From an uncultured Clostridia bacterium (GTDB taxonomy: Bacteria; Bacillota; Clostridia; TANB77; CAG-508), in assembly GCA_948777935.1 (NCBI GenBank), contig CAQDYY010000006.1, forward strand, positions 72,019 through 136,018: a stretch of 64,000 nucleotides of DNA, given 5' to 3'. Made by a program: the position numbers and the translations under genes. The notes beneath the pieces were generated by a model that was given only the letters and a program-made list of their open reading frames with translations, did no database searches and was not told the DNA's origin. Below, piece after piece: positions 36,330 through 45,622 of the stretch. How positions within the stretch are numbered: position 1 is the stretch's first letter; each line of letters starts with the position of its first letter.

Positions 36330-37324
36330 TTAGTAAAAGAAAGTAATACAAATGTGTTTACAAAAAAGTATGAATATGATACTATACATATGATGAAAAT
36401 GGAAACATAATAGGGCTAAACTACAACAATACACAATACTACTACATAAGAAATGGACAAAATGATGTAATAGGAATACTAGATAACAACCTAAACCAAG
36501 TAGTAAGCTATGAATACGACAGTTGGGGAAACACCATAAGCATAAAAGACGCAAATGGAAACGACATAACAGACAGTAGCAATATAGGAATAATAAACCC
36601 ATACAGATATAGAAGTTATAGATATGACACAGAAACAGGGTTGTACTACCTAAACTCACGTTACTATAACCCAGAATGGGGTAGATTTATAAATGCGGAT
36701 GGACTAGTAAGCACAGGACAAGGCTTACTAAGCCATAATATGTATGTATATTGCTATAATAATCTAATTAATATGTGTGATATAAATGGAAATAGTGCTA
36801 TTTTGAATGGGGCATTAATAGGATTAACTACAACTATTGGAAGTATAATAACAGCATCGGTGAAAGTCCAAAATAATATTGTAACTATTAATACAAATGA
36901 ACCACCACCTCCTGAAACAGGATATAAAGCTCCTAAAAGTAAAAGTCCTGTAAAGAAACAACCTGCACCAGGTTCAAAAACAGGAGAAAAAGGTTGGCCA
37001 GACAAAAAAGGAGATATTTGGGTTCCAGATCTTGATATGCATGGTGGAGCAGGTTGGAGAGTTCATTCTCCAAATGGAGAACATAGGCATGTGTATCCAA
37101 ATGGAAAAATAAGAGCCCATCAATACAGTTTAGAAATATGTTGGGATGCAGGAGGTTACAATTTATATGAAGTAACTATAAATGGAAAAAAATGTTTAAC
37201 AGATGTACCACCGAGTATAGGAAATTCAAGTTTAAATGATAATTTATACTTTTTTCCTATATTAGGAAATACTCCAATGTTACCAAGTTTTTCAATGGGA
37301 CTTATTCCTGCATTTGGTATATAA
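36330..37324 (+). pseudogene. orphan Rhs C-terminal cassette with type 37-like toxin domain
   Basis: Bases 36330-36379 match the Rhs coding stretch near 33281, then jump at about 36380 to sequence matching 34114 onward. From there the frame is open: YTYDENGNIIGLNYNN, the core end YLNSRYYNPEWGRFINADG, then a different C-terminus (GWPDKKGDIWVPDLDMHGGA, HSPNGEHRHVYPNGKIR) that resembles polymorphic toxin type 37. No start codon or RBS fits the 5' end; a TTG at 36641 is internal. It is a displaced toxin tip able to recombine into the full-length gene through the shared core. Confidence 0.7.
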
Positions 37325-37353
37325 TATAAAAATAGAAAAGGAATTAATATATA

Positions 37354-37644
37354 ATGAATGATGATGTAATAAAAGATATAATTCAGTGGTTTGAAGGAGA
37401 TACAATAAAATTTATAGATAGAGTTATGAGTGATGATTTGTTAGAACCAGAATATTCTGCTGTTATCTGCAGTAATAGAATTATAAGAATTATACAAGTA
37501 AAGAATAATACAGAAAGAAAATATGAGACAATAGAAGAATATTTAAGCTCTATTGGATACAGCGAAAAAGATATAAACATATTTATGAGGAGTAGAGAAA
37601 AAGAGCTAGAAGACTATGAAGGATATATATATAAGTTAGATTGA
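37354..37644 (+). CDS. candidate immunity protein of the orphan cassette, 96 aa
   Basis: Family not recognised. A small acidic soluble protein (MNDDVIKDIIQWFEGDTIKF, ending ELEDYEGYIYKLD) starts 30 bases after the orphan toxin domain, the usual place for the cognate immunity gene. The RBS is AAAGGAA. The role is inferred from position and acidity. Confidence 0.55.
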   Translation: MNDDVIKDIIQWFEGDTIKFIDRVMSDDLLEPEYSAVICSNRIIRIIQVKNNTERKYETIEEYLSSIGYSEKDINIFMRSREKELEDYEGYIYKLD

Positions 37645-37716
37645 CTGAACAAATGGGTTTAAAGGATAACATTTTAAGCTATTAAATATGATAGTTGTAG
37701 TAATAATTCAAAATAA

Positions 37717-37756
37717 AGCTAAAATACAAGAGTAATTGTACTCTTGTGTTTTAGCT
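37717..37756. repeat. 18-bp stem palindrome
   Basis: AGCTAAAATACAAGAGTA (37717-37734), loop ATTG, TACTCTTGTGTTTTAGCT (37739-37756), one G-U pair. No T-run follows on the plus strand. It marks the border between two toxin cassettes. Confidence 0.7.
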
Positions 37757-37766
37757 ATGAAACTAT

Positions 37767-38134
37767 ATGAGAAATTTTCAAGGTGTTGTAAATGCAATAA
37801 CAGGAATATTTGGTGCATCATCACAAGTTTTGCTTTCAGCAGATAAAACAGTATATTCTGCATCACTATTTGAACCATTTATATCTGCAAAATTGGAGCT
37901 AACACAACAACAGTTATATCTAAAAAAGGTGATATAACAAGAAGTACATCATTAAAAATGGATATTACTAAGCTACAGATAGGATTTGAAGAAGAATTTG
38001 AAAAGCAAATATTTGAGAATATTTATGAATCAGCATATGCAAATTCAAGCTTAAATGGTTGGGGAATAGGTTCATTATTACTAAATGGTGCTAGTGCAAC
38101 AAACTTTAGTTTTAATGAAGCTCCTGCATACTAA
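37767..38134 (+). pseudogene. second Rhs C-terminal remnant, frameshifted
   Basis: An ATG at 37767 opens MRNFQGVVNAITGIFGASSQ, typical of the segment just after an Rhs core. The frame breaks near 37892, where one base seems to be missing from an A-run (GCAAAATTGG), and continues GANTTTVISKKGDITRSTSL to a TAA at 38132-38134. It lacks the core, RBS and intact frame, so it is a decayed toxin tip. No CGG is involved. Confidence 0.6.
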
Positions 38135-38210
38135 TAAAACTAGGTTCATTACAATGTTAAACAATATAATTTATAAGGTGAAATGAACAAAATTTATGGA
38201 GGTTAGCTTT

Positions 38211-38726
38211 ATGGAGAGTATTTTTGAAAATCAATATATATGTACAAAACAGTATTATAAAGAATGTTATAAAACTCTTTGCCTTAGAAAGCCTAGTATA
38301 ATTATACTATATTTACTTTTTGGATTAAATTTTATTAGTATAATATTAGATATAGTTCTTTTTAAAGTTACGCAATTGAATAACTATACAACAAGGTTAA
38401 ATGTTTTTTTAGATATAGTTATATTATTTTATCCAATATATATGTATATAAAAAATGAAAACCTTGCATATAGAAGAGACTTAGAAAGAAATCAAGGAAA
38501 TCCAATACAAATAAAGTTGCTAATTTCAGAAAATAGTATAAATATATATACAATACCAAATAAAAATACTAATTTAGAATTTGTAAATATAGAAAGAGTT
38601 ATAAAAACTAAAAATTATTATATTTTTATAAGTAAAGCAAAGTTATGGGTTGCAGTTAAAAAGGAGGCATTTTCTAAGGGAACACTAAAAGAATTTGAAG
38701 AGTTTTTAAAGAAAAAGAAATTATAA
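38211..38726 (+). CDS. YcxB-like membrane protein, candidate immunity
   Basis: I chose the ATG at 38211: the in-frame ATG at 38196 overlaps the GGAGG that serves as the RBS. The protein has two membrane helices (about 31-50 and 60-80) and a C-terminal domain with IERVIKTKNYYIFISKAKLW and FSKGTLKEFEEFLKKKK, the YcxB-like pattern. YcxB-like genes are frequent downstream of polymorphic toxins. It follows the decayed cassette by 76 bases. Confidence 0.65.
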   Translation: MESIFENQYICTKQYYKECYKTLCLRKPSIIILYLLFGLNFISIILDIVLFKVTQLNNYTTRLNVFLDIVILFYPIYMYIKNENLAYRRDLERNQGNPIQIKLLISENSINIYTIPNKNTNLEFVNIERVIKTKNYYIFISKAKLWVAVKKEAFSKGTLKEFEEFLKKKKL

Positions 38727-38732
38727 AAGTAA

Positions 38733-38764
38733 TAATAGAGTATTTTCAATAAAATACCCTATTA
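38733..38764. terminator. bidirectional terminator
   Basis: AATAGAGTATTTT, loop CAAT, AAAATACCCTATT with one mismatch; T-rich on both sides. It separates the YcxB-like gene from the convergent 44-aa gene. Confidence 0.7.
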
Positions 38765-38776
38765 TTTTATTTCATT

Positions 38777-38911
38777 TTAATACTTTTTTAAAGTATCTTC
38801 GATGACATAACGAATATAGCATAAATCTTCGTTATCTTCATAAACGTTAAAAGAATAGTTATTTGTGCTATCTTTTGTTACTCTAATTGTAATAGTACCC
38901 AATTCTTTCAT
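38777..38911 (-). CDS. small protein, 44 aa
   Basis: From the ATG at 38911, preceded by GAAGGAGG, the frame reads MKELGTITIRVTKDSTNNYS then FNVYEDNEDLCYIRYVIEDT to a TAA at 38777. A perfect RBS and balanced amino-acid content support a real gene. Codons include GTC, ATC, AAC and CGT, the higher-GC style of the small genes at 3871 and 39074. Family not recognised; possibly a DNA- or protein-binding beta hairpin. Confidence 0.6.
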   Translation of the reverse strand: MKELGTITIRVTKDSTNNYSFNVYEDNEDLCYIRYVIEDTLKKY

Positions 38912-39019
38912 ACTAAATACCTCCTTCTTTTGTATACAACTTAAATAGGATAACATATAAAAGAAAAATAATGTTGAAAAAAAGAAGAAAATAGAATAAG
39001 GAAGAAAAATATAGAAAAG

Positions 39020-39059
39020 ACAAACTGGTCATATCAAAAACACGATATGACCAGTTTGT
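39020..39059 (-). terminator. strong terminator for the 78-aa gene
   Basis: ACAAACTGGTCATATC and GATATGACCAGTTTGT form a perfect 16-bp stem with an eight-base loop; the minus-strand continuation is CTTTTCT. Confidence 0.8.
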
Positions 39060-39073
39060 AAGACAGGAAAGTA

Positions 39074-39310
39074 CTATCCCATAGGACGAACTAAGATAGC
39101 AAAGACGTTACGACCAGTAGGCTGACGGTCTATTTTTGGTGATAAATAGCCTAACTTAGTTAAAATCTCCAAAAGTGTTTCTGTATCACAATCTGCAATG
39201 TAGAAACTAGTGGGAAGATTATTGTCCCACTTCTTGGAAACCATTTCTAAAGAGTCTAAAATATTTAATGCCTTAGAATTTCCCCGATAATAATTTACTA
39301 AATTTTTCAT
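39074..39310 (-). CDS. small protein, 78 aa, with an in-frame CGG read as sense
   Basis: Family not recognised. The ATG at 39310 follows TTGGAGG. The soluble product (MKNLVNYYRGNSKALNILDS..., ending PTGRNVFAILVRPMG) uses higher-GC codons (CGT, GTC, AAC). Codon 9 is CGG (39286-39284) followed by GGA. A +1 shift here would reach a stop within a few codons, so the codon seems to be read as arginine, or the gene is truncated by the same rule that restores others. It has its own terminator. Confidence 0.6.
   Translation of the reverse strand: MKNLVNYYRGNSKALNILDSLEMVSKKWDNNLPTSFYIADCDTETLLEILTKLGYLSPKIDRQPTGRNVFAILVRPMG
39284..39286 (-). other. in-frame CGG codon without restoring +1 frame
   Basis: TAT-CGG-GGA in the 78-aa gene. 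The quadruplet is CGGG, a form not seen at any of the 13 shift sites. Confidence 0.7.
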
Positions 39311-39429
39311 CTTCTTTTACCTCCAACTCTATAAAGTAACTATAATATATCACAAAAATAGGTAAAAGTAAACAAACTAGAGAACAAAATAGGTCATATA
39401 TTACATTTTTATTACTTGCTCAAATTTCA

Positions 39430-39459
39430 TTGACTTACATTTTACAACAATGATATACT
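39430..39459 (+). promoter_or_regulatory. promoter of the glucosaminidase gene
   Basis: TTGACT (39430-39435), 18 bp, TATACT (39454-39459), about 48 bp before the chosen start. Confidence 0.6.
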
Positions 39460-39506
39460 ATTTATGACAAAAATGGGGAAATTTACAAATGAAATTGGAG
39501 GAAAAA

Positions 39507-41261
39507 ATGTTTACAAATATACAAAAATCCAGAAAAATAAAACAAAAGATAACAATAATTATAATATTACTAATATGTTTTTGTAGTATTTTTAGTGTAT
39601 TTCAAACATCACAAGCATACTCTATTAATTATACTCAAACAGTAAAAAGTGGAATAGATGCATTTCCAGAAAGTTATAAAACATATTTAAGAGCAATACA
39701 AGAACAACATCCTAAATGGACTTTTGATGCATATTATACAGGTATTAGTTGGAATGATTTAGTAACATATGAAACAGATCATGGTCATAACAGAGTTATA
39801 AATACAGCAGATCCTTTATGGAAATGTAGTTGTGGAAATGTAGCAAGTGGGTATGCATGTGCATCAGCAGGAATTATTAAATATTACATGGATCCAAGAA
39901 ATTTCTTAGATAGTGATAAAAAAATGTTCCAATTCTTAGAAAGTTCATATAATAATAACTATAAAGTAGAGGTAGTACAAAGTATTATTAAAAATTCATT
40001 TATGAAAGGAAATGTTACATTTAAAAAAGATGGAAAAGATGTAACAATGTCATATGCGCAGATTATTATGGATGCAGCAAGTAAAAGCCAAATGAGTCCA
40101 TATGCAATTGCGATTAAAATATTACAAGAAGTAGGAACTAATGGAAGCAATTCTGTAACAGGAACATATACTTTTACATATACAGATGGAAAACAATATT
40201 CAGGATATTACAATTTCTTTAATTATGGAGCATATGACACAGGTAGTGCTGTTACAAATGGCTTATGTTATGCAAAAGATAGGGGATGGGACACACCATA
40301 TAAAGCAATAATTGAAGGAGCAGAAAAATATGGTGCAGATTATAACGCAAAAGGACAAAATACAATTTATTTTACTAAATGGGATGTAGTAGGAACTAAA
40401 ATTTTAAAACCAGGACAAACACAAACAGTAATAGCAAGTAGTACATCTTCAAATCAATTATTTAGGCACCAATATATGACCAATATTCAAGATCCAAACA
40501 GTCAATCTAGCAGATTATACAATACATATTCAGATAATGATATTTTAGAAGAGGCACTAAACTTTGTAATACCAGTATATAATGATATGCCAGACTCAAA
40601 TAAATTACCAAGTTCATTAGATAATTTAGAAGGTGATTTATATTATACTACTGGAACAGACATTATGGTACGTAGTGAACCAAAAACAAGTGGAGCTAGA
40701 GTAGATTGTATTACAGCAAAAGATACAATAGTAACAGTACTTGAAAGACAAACAGCATATAACAATGGATTATATTGGGACAAAGTAAAATTAGCAAATG
40801 GAAAAACAGGATATATGGCAAGTAAATATTTAGCACCATGTGGAAATAGTAACACAAATAACAATACAAATTCAAATAAGGCAAAAATAGTAAATAATAA
40901 AGTGAAAGCCATATCAAATATTAATGTAAAATCCTTAGTAAATGAATTGAAAATAACAAATTATGAAGTAGTAAGAAATGGAACTAAAAAGGCAGATACA
41001 GATCTAGTAGGAACAGGAGATATATTAAAAGATAAATCTAATAACAAAGAATATGTAATATCTGTATTAGGTGATATGAATGGTGATGGAAAGATGACGC
41101 CAGCAGATTCAACAGTAGCCCTAAGATCATATGTTGGTTTAAACCAAACAGGAGACGATGTAAAACTAGCAGGGGATGTAAATGGAGATGGAAAAATTAC
41201 ACCAGCAGATTCAACTATAATTTTAAGAGCATATGTTGGGTTAACTCAAGTAAATATATAA
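39507..41261 (+). CDS. secreted glucosaminidase with SH3b and C-terminal dockerin
   Basis: I chose the ATG at 39507 (GGAGG seven bases upstream); an in-frame ATG at 39489 contains that RBS. The signal peptide is about residues 14-38 (ITIIIILLICFCSIFSVFQT). Next come a glucosaminidase domain (YAQIIMDAASKSQMSPYAIA, QEVGTNGSNSV, YYNFFNYGAYD), an SH3b domain (DIMVRSEPKTSGARVDCITA) and a dockerin with two calcium-loop repeats (GDMNGDGKMTPADSTVALR and GDVNGDGKITPADSTIILR). It should cut peptidoglycan glycan strands and dock onto a cohesin. The next gene has a cohesin-like domain. Confidence 0.88.
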   Translation: MFTNIQKSRKIKQKITIIIILLICFCSIFSVFQTSQAYSINYTQTVKSGIDAFPESYKTYLRAIQEQHPKWTFDAYYTGISWNDLVTYETDHGHNRVINTADPLWKCSCGNVASGYACASAGIIKYYMDPRNFLDSDKKMFQFLESSYNNNYKVEVVQSIIKNSFMKGNVTFKKDGKDVTMSYAQIIMDAASKSQMSPYAIAIKILQEVGTNGSNSVTGTYTFTYTDGKQYSGYYNFFNYGAYDTGSAVTNGLCYAKDRGWDTPYKAIIEGAEKYGADYNAKGQNTIYFTKWDVVGTKILKPGQTQTVIASSTSSNQLFRHQYMTNIQDPNSQSSRLYNTYSDNDILEEALNFVIPVYNDMPDSNKLPSSLDNLEGDLYYTTGTDIMVRSEPKTSGARVDCITAKDTIVTVLERQTAYNNGLYWDKVKLANGKTGYMASKYLAPCGNSNTNNNTNSNKAKIVNNKVKAISNINVKSLVNELKITNYEVVRNGTKKADTDLVGTGDILKDKSNNKEYVISVLGDMNGDGKMTPADSTVALRSYVGLNQTGDDVKLAGDVNGDGKITPADSTIILRAYVGLTQVNI

Positions 41262-41278
41262 GTTAGGAGCTGATAATA

Positions 41279-42652
41279 ATGATAAAGAAACTTAAAATTA
41301 CACTTTTATTAGGTATAATTTTTTGGATAGTTATATGTACACATTCATTTGCAAGAATTAAAACAAATGATCCTACAGTTAATTCAGGAGGAACTGTGAC
41401 AATAACAATACGTAGTGATGAACCAGTTGCATCAGGAGCTATAAAAATAACATCTAATGATGGATTAATATTTAAAAGTGCATCAGGAGGAACTGTAAAT
41501 GGTAATTTAGTTGCATTTTCGAAAACAAATAATGAAACAGCTAATATTGCTACATATACTTTTACAGCACCAGAAGTAAATGAAGATAAAAAATATAAAA
41601 TAGTATTTTCTTCTCAAGATATGGCAGATGAAAATGGAAATGCAGTAGCATCATCTAGTGCAACAGCAACAGTAACTGTCAAAAAAGTAGCAAATAGTGG
41701 GGGAAACAATGGAGAAAGCACAGGTTCATCTACACCAGAAAAAGCAACAATGACAAAAGTAAAAGTAGGAGATAAAACATATACTAAAAGCGGATTTACA
41801 GTAAAAGTAGAAAACAACGTTACAAGTATTAAGGTAGTACCTACAATTAGTAATGGAGAATCATATACAATTAATGGAGGAACAGATAATACAGTAAAAT
41901 TAGAAGAAGGTACAAACACTGTTAATATTAAGTTAGCATCAGGAAATACATATAAAATATATATTAGAAGAGCAGCTAAAGTAGATGATACTCCTAATAT
42001 TATAGATGAAGAACCAAAACCTAAAGAAGAGGAAAATATATTTTTAAAGAGTTTAATGGTAAAAGGAGTGACACTAGAAGAAGAAAAAATAGAACTACCT
42101 TTAGCACCAGAATTTATTGCAGAAATATATGAATATGAAATAATTTTAGATGAAACAATGTCTAATATTACAAAACTAGATATTGAAGCTGTTGCTAATA
42201 AAGATGATTGTACAATAGAAATACAGGGAAATGAAGAAATACAAGATGGAGAAAATATAGTTACAATTACAGTAAAATCAAAAGATGGAAAAATTACAAA
42301 AACTTATAAAATTTTTGTTACAAAATGTGCTGAGACGGAACCAGTTATAGCTAATACAGATGAAGAACCTAAACAAGAAGAAAATAGTTTTTTTACTAAA
42401 AGTACATTAAAAATTATAATAGTTGCATTTACTAGTGGGGTAGCAATTTTAGGTATTATATTTGCAATAATTGAATATAAATATGGCAAAAATGAAGAAC
42501 AAATAAGCTTTGAAGAAGATGATGAAATAGGAGAAGCCTCTTTTCCAGGAATTACTCTTGAAAAAGAAAATGAACTAGAAGAAATGTATACACCAGAATA
42601 TGAAGAAGAAAAAACAAAAAGAAAAGCAAAATCAAAAGGAAAACATTTTTAG
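41279..42652 (+). CDS. cell-surface cohesin-like/cadherin-like anchor protein
   Basis: The 457-residue protein has a signal peptide (about 1-24), a beta-sandwich domain like a cohesin (NDPTVNSGGTVTITIRSDEP, then GAIKITSNDGLIFKSA, residues about 30-135), a Ser/Gly linker, a small beta domain, a cadherin-like beta-sandwich domain (about 250-350, LAPEFIAEIYEYEIILDETM) and a membrane helix (about 373-396) with a charged tail inside the cell. It begins 17 bases after the dockerin-bearing enzyme. Membrane-anchored cohesin and secreted dockerin would form a docking pair; the cohesin assignment is fold-level only. Confidence 0.62.
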   Translation: MIKKLKITLLLGIIFWIVICTHSFARIKTNDPTVNSGGTVTITIRSDEPVASGAIKITSNDGLIFKSASGGTVNGNLVAFSKTNNETANIATYTFTAPEVNEDKKYKIVFSSQDMADENGNAVASSSATATVTVKKVANSGGNNGESTGSSTPEKATMTKVKVGDKTYTKSGFTVKVENNVTSIKVVPTISNGESYTINGGTDNTVKLEEGTNTVNIKLASGNTYKIYIRRAAKVDDTPNIIDEEPKPKEEENIFLKSLMVKGVTLEEEKIELPLAPEFIAEIYEYEIILDETMSNITKLDIEAVANKDDCTIEIQGNEEIQDGENIVTITVKSKDGKITKTYKIFVTKCAETEPVIANTDEEPKQEENSFFTKSTLKIIIVAFTSGVAILGIIFAIIEYKYGKNEEQISFEEDDEIGEASFPGITLEKENELEEMYTPEYEEEKTKRKAKSKGKHF

Positions 42653-42656
42653 AAAT

Positions 42657-42690
42657 AGAAGAAACCTCAATTAATATGGAGGTTTCTTCT
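42657..42690. terminator. bidirectional terminator
   Basis: AGAAGAAACCTC (42657-42668) and GAGGTTTCTTCT (42679-42690), a 12-bp stem between convergent transcripts. Confidence 0.88.
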
Positions 42691-45054
42691 ATTTTAACTC
42701 TACAACAGTTACACCCATTTCACCTTCACCAAAAGTTCCTAAGCGAAAACTTTTTACATGTGAGTTTGTCTTTAAAAAATTATGAATTCCCCTCATAAGT
42801 GCACCAGTTCCTTTTCCATGAACAATACGTACATTGCTTAGTTTTGCAAGTACACAGTCATCTAAATATTTATCAACTACAAAAACTGCTTCATCTACAT
42901 TATAACCAATTACATTAATTTCAGTTGTTGCAGATTTTGTTTTATTTGTTTTATAATTAGAAGAACCGTTAAAAGCCTTTTCATTAAAAGAAACGATATT
43001 GGTTATACTAGAAATAGGCAACATTAGTTTTGCACTACCAAGCTGTATTTGCACTTTATCCGACTTATTTGGAATATTTAAAACAATACCTTGTTGGTTT
43101 AAATGACCAATATAAACAGTTGTGCCAACTTTTAAATCTTCTTTTTTTATAGAAGAAGCAAAATCTTTACTATTTATAATATTACTAGAAGTTTTCTTTA
43201 AACTTTCATTTAATTTATTGCGGATTTGATTTAAATCCTTTATAGAAGAAGAGCTTGCATTTTCATATATTTCATTCATTTTAGAAATATAATGGCTTGC
43301 TTCTTCTTTTGCATCAAGTAAAATTTTTCTTGCTTCTTGCTTTGCCTTATCAATATAGGAAAGTCGCGTTTCATTAAGAGATTTTTCTTTTTCTTCTAAA
43401 GATTTACGAAGTAATGTAATTTGGCTTGAACTTTTTTGAATTTGTTCTTTTTCATTTTCAATCCACAATTTATCATCATATATATTTTTCAATAATTCTT
43501 CAATATGAATTTGATCAGCATCTAAGAAAGATTGTGCTCTTTTTATAATATTATCATCTAAACCTAATTTTTTACTAATAGCAAATGCATTACTTCTTCC
43601 GAGGAATACCAATTAGTAGCTTATAAGTAGGCTTTAAAGTTTCTAAATCAAATCCTACACTTGCATTTTCAAATCCATTAGATACAAGAGCATAGTTCTT
43701 TAACTCTGAATAATGGGAAGTAGAAACAGTAAGACAGCCTTTATTTTTTAAAGTTTCTAGAACACTAATAGCTAAGCTACTTCCTTCAACAGGATCAGTT
43801 CCAGAACCTAATTCGTCTAAAAGAACAAGACTTTTATCAGTGCAATTACTTAAAATTTGAACAATATTACTCATATGAGAAGAAAAAGTACTTAAAGATT
43901 CCATAATACTTTGTTCATCACCAATATCCGCATAAATGCTATCAAAAATACAAATACTACTTTCATCTTTTGCAGGAATAAATAAACCACTACATGCCAT
44001 TAAACAAAGTAAACCTACAGTTTTTAATGTAACAGTTTTTCCGCCAGTATTTGGACCTGTAATAATAAGAGATGAAAATGTTTTGCCAAGTTCGATATTA
44101 ATAGGAACTACTCTATCGTTAGAGATAAGAGGATGACGAGCACCTATTAGTGAAATTTCTTTATTATCATTAATTTTAGGATAAACTCCATCTAAACTTA
44201 TAGCATATTTTGCTTTTGCAAAAATAAAATCTATAGTACCAATTGTTATATAATCTTCTCTTAATTCATTAACATATGGTGCAAATAAAGAAGAAATATG
44301 AGATAAAATTCGTTCTATTTCAAGCATTTCTTCAGACTGTAAAACATGTAATTCATTATTTAAGTCAAATATTACCATAGGCTCAATAAAAACAGTAGAA
44401 CCGGCTTGCAGAAACATCATGAATAAATCCCTTTACCATACTTCTATATTCGTCTTTAATAGGGACCACATAACGATTATTTCTAATAGTAATAACACTT
44501 TCTTGAACATATTTAGAATATGTAGAAGAATGAATAAAACCATTTAGTTTGTCCTTAATAGTATCTTCTAATTTTTTCTTTTCTTTACGAATAGAAGATA
44601 ATTTTGATGAAGCTGAATCTAAAATAGTATTTTCATCTAAAATAGAATTTTCTACTGCTTTTATAATAGAAGGATTAGTATATAATTTTGAAAAATAAGA
44701 ATCACTAGTAGGAAACTTATTTATATCTCGTTCATTATAAAAATAGTTTTTTAAATCAGCGCTAGTTTTTAAAATTTGTGTCAATTGCAGAATAGATGCA
44801 ATATTTAGGGAACCGTCGCTTTGTAAAATTTTTAATATATAGTCAATATTACCTATATTTACAAAATAAGGCGCGTTTTCCGTAAGTAATAGAGTAGCTT
44901 CAAGTGTTTCTTGCAATAATTTTAAAACAGTATCTCTATTACAATTTGGTTTTAAATTATAACATAATGTTTTACCAAGATCAGTTACACAAAAAGTACT
45001 AAGCTTGTCTAAAATAGTAAGATATTCTAATTTTTCAATACATTTTAAATTCAT
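42689..45054 (-). CDS. mutS2: MutS2 endonuclease/ATPase, needs +1 shifts at CGG 44403 and 43601
   Basis: Three frames joined at two CGG sites give 787 residues, the normal MutS2 length. Part 1 (217 codons) is the MutS core. Part 2 opens GSTVFIEPM and holds Walker A (ITGPNTGGKT) and Walker B (SLVLLDELGSGTDP). Part 3 begins at the family motif GIPGRSNAFAI, then the coiled clamp, KOW-like segment and Smr nuclease domain (VRIVHGKGTGALMRGIHNFL). Both junctions fall on conserved glycines (SASGSTV and GIPGRS). MutS2 suppresses recombination and splits stalled ribosomes in Firmicutes. Neither fragment alone would be functional. Confidence 0.95.
43598..43601 (-). other. CGGA +1 frameshift site 6 (mutS2)
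   Basis: CCT-C-GGA on the minus strand; skipping C (43601) restores GIPGRSNAFAI. The zero frame reads GIPRKK and stops. Confidence 0.95.
44400..44403 (-). other. CGGT +1 frameshift site 5 (mutS2)
   Basis: AGC-C-GGT on the minus strand; skipping C (44403) restores DVSASGSTVFIEP. The zero frame reads SRFYCFY and stops. Confidence 0.95.
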
Positions 45055-45223
45055 AAAATCTAATTTCCTTTCTAATGTTACTATTATACTACAGAAATAT
45101 TACAATTTAAATACATTTTGTAAAAGTTGGAAAAAAGTATTGTAATTAGAAAAAATATATAGTATAAATATTAATAGATTAAGAATAATAATAGTAAAAT
45201 AATTAATAAGTGAGGGATTTCAA

Positions 45224-45541
45224 ATGAAAAAATTTAAAAAAGTATGTTTATTAATGGTAGTTGTATTTTTATTAAGTGTAACAGTTGTTTATGCAACAGG
45301 TAGTACAATTAATATTGATACACAAGGAACAACAATAGGAGGGGATGGTAATACAACACAAAAAAATACTGTAAATACTATACCAACAACTCCAAATACA
45401 AGCACTTATAAAAATTCAACAAACACAACAGATTTACCAAAGACAGGTGCTGATGATTATTTAATTATATCAGTAGTTGCAGTTTTAGGTATAGCAGGTG
45501 TTTATGCATTTAAAAAGATTAATGATTATAAAGATATCTAA
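45224..45541 (+). CDS. LPKTG-anchored surface protein, 105 aa
   Basis: A signal peptide (about 1-25) is followed by a 50-residue Thr/Asn/Ser-rich stretch and a classic sorting signal: LPKTG near residue 75, a membrane helix (about 82-97) and a short charged tail (KKINDYKDI). It is a direct sortase substrate. A sortase gene converges on it from the other strand only 60 bases away. The mature protein is small and may act as a spacer or tip protein. Confidence 0.88.
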   Translation: MKKFKKVCLLMVVVFLLSVTVVYATGSTINIDTQGTTIGGDGNTTQKNTVNTIPTTPNTSTYKNSTNTTDLPKTGADDYLIISVVAVLGIAGVYAFKKINDYKDI

Positions 45542-45570
45542 AAATAAATGGCAAATTGGAATGCGGATTT

Positions 45571-45622
45571 TATAGAACAAACAGGTGGATAGGTTTATGC
45601 TTATTCACCTGTTTGTTCTATA
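45571..45622. terminator. bidirectional terminator between LPKTG gene and sortase
   Basis: TATAGAACAAACAGGTG (45571-45587) and CACCTGTTTGTTCTATA (45606-45622), perfect 17-bp stem. It includes the last codons of the sortase gene. Confidence 0.85.

Noticed and set aside
39489..39506. Upstream start of the glucosaminidase and likewise 38196 for the YcxB-like gene
   Set aside because: In both cases the upstream ATG contains or overlaps the GGAGG that serves the next in-frame ATG.
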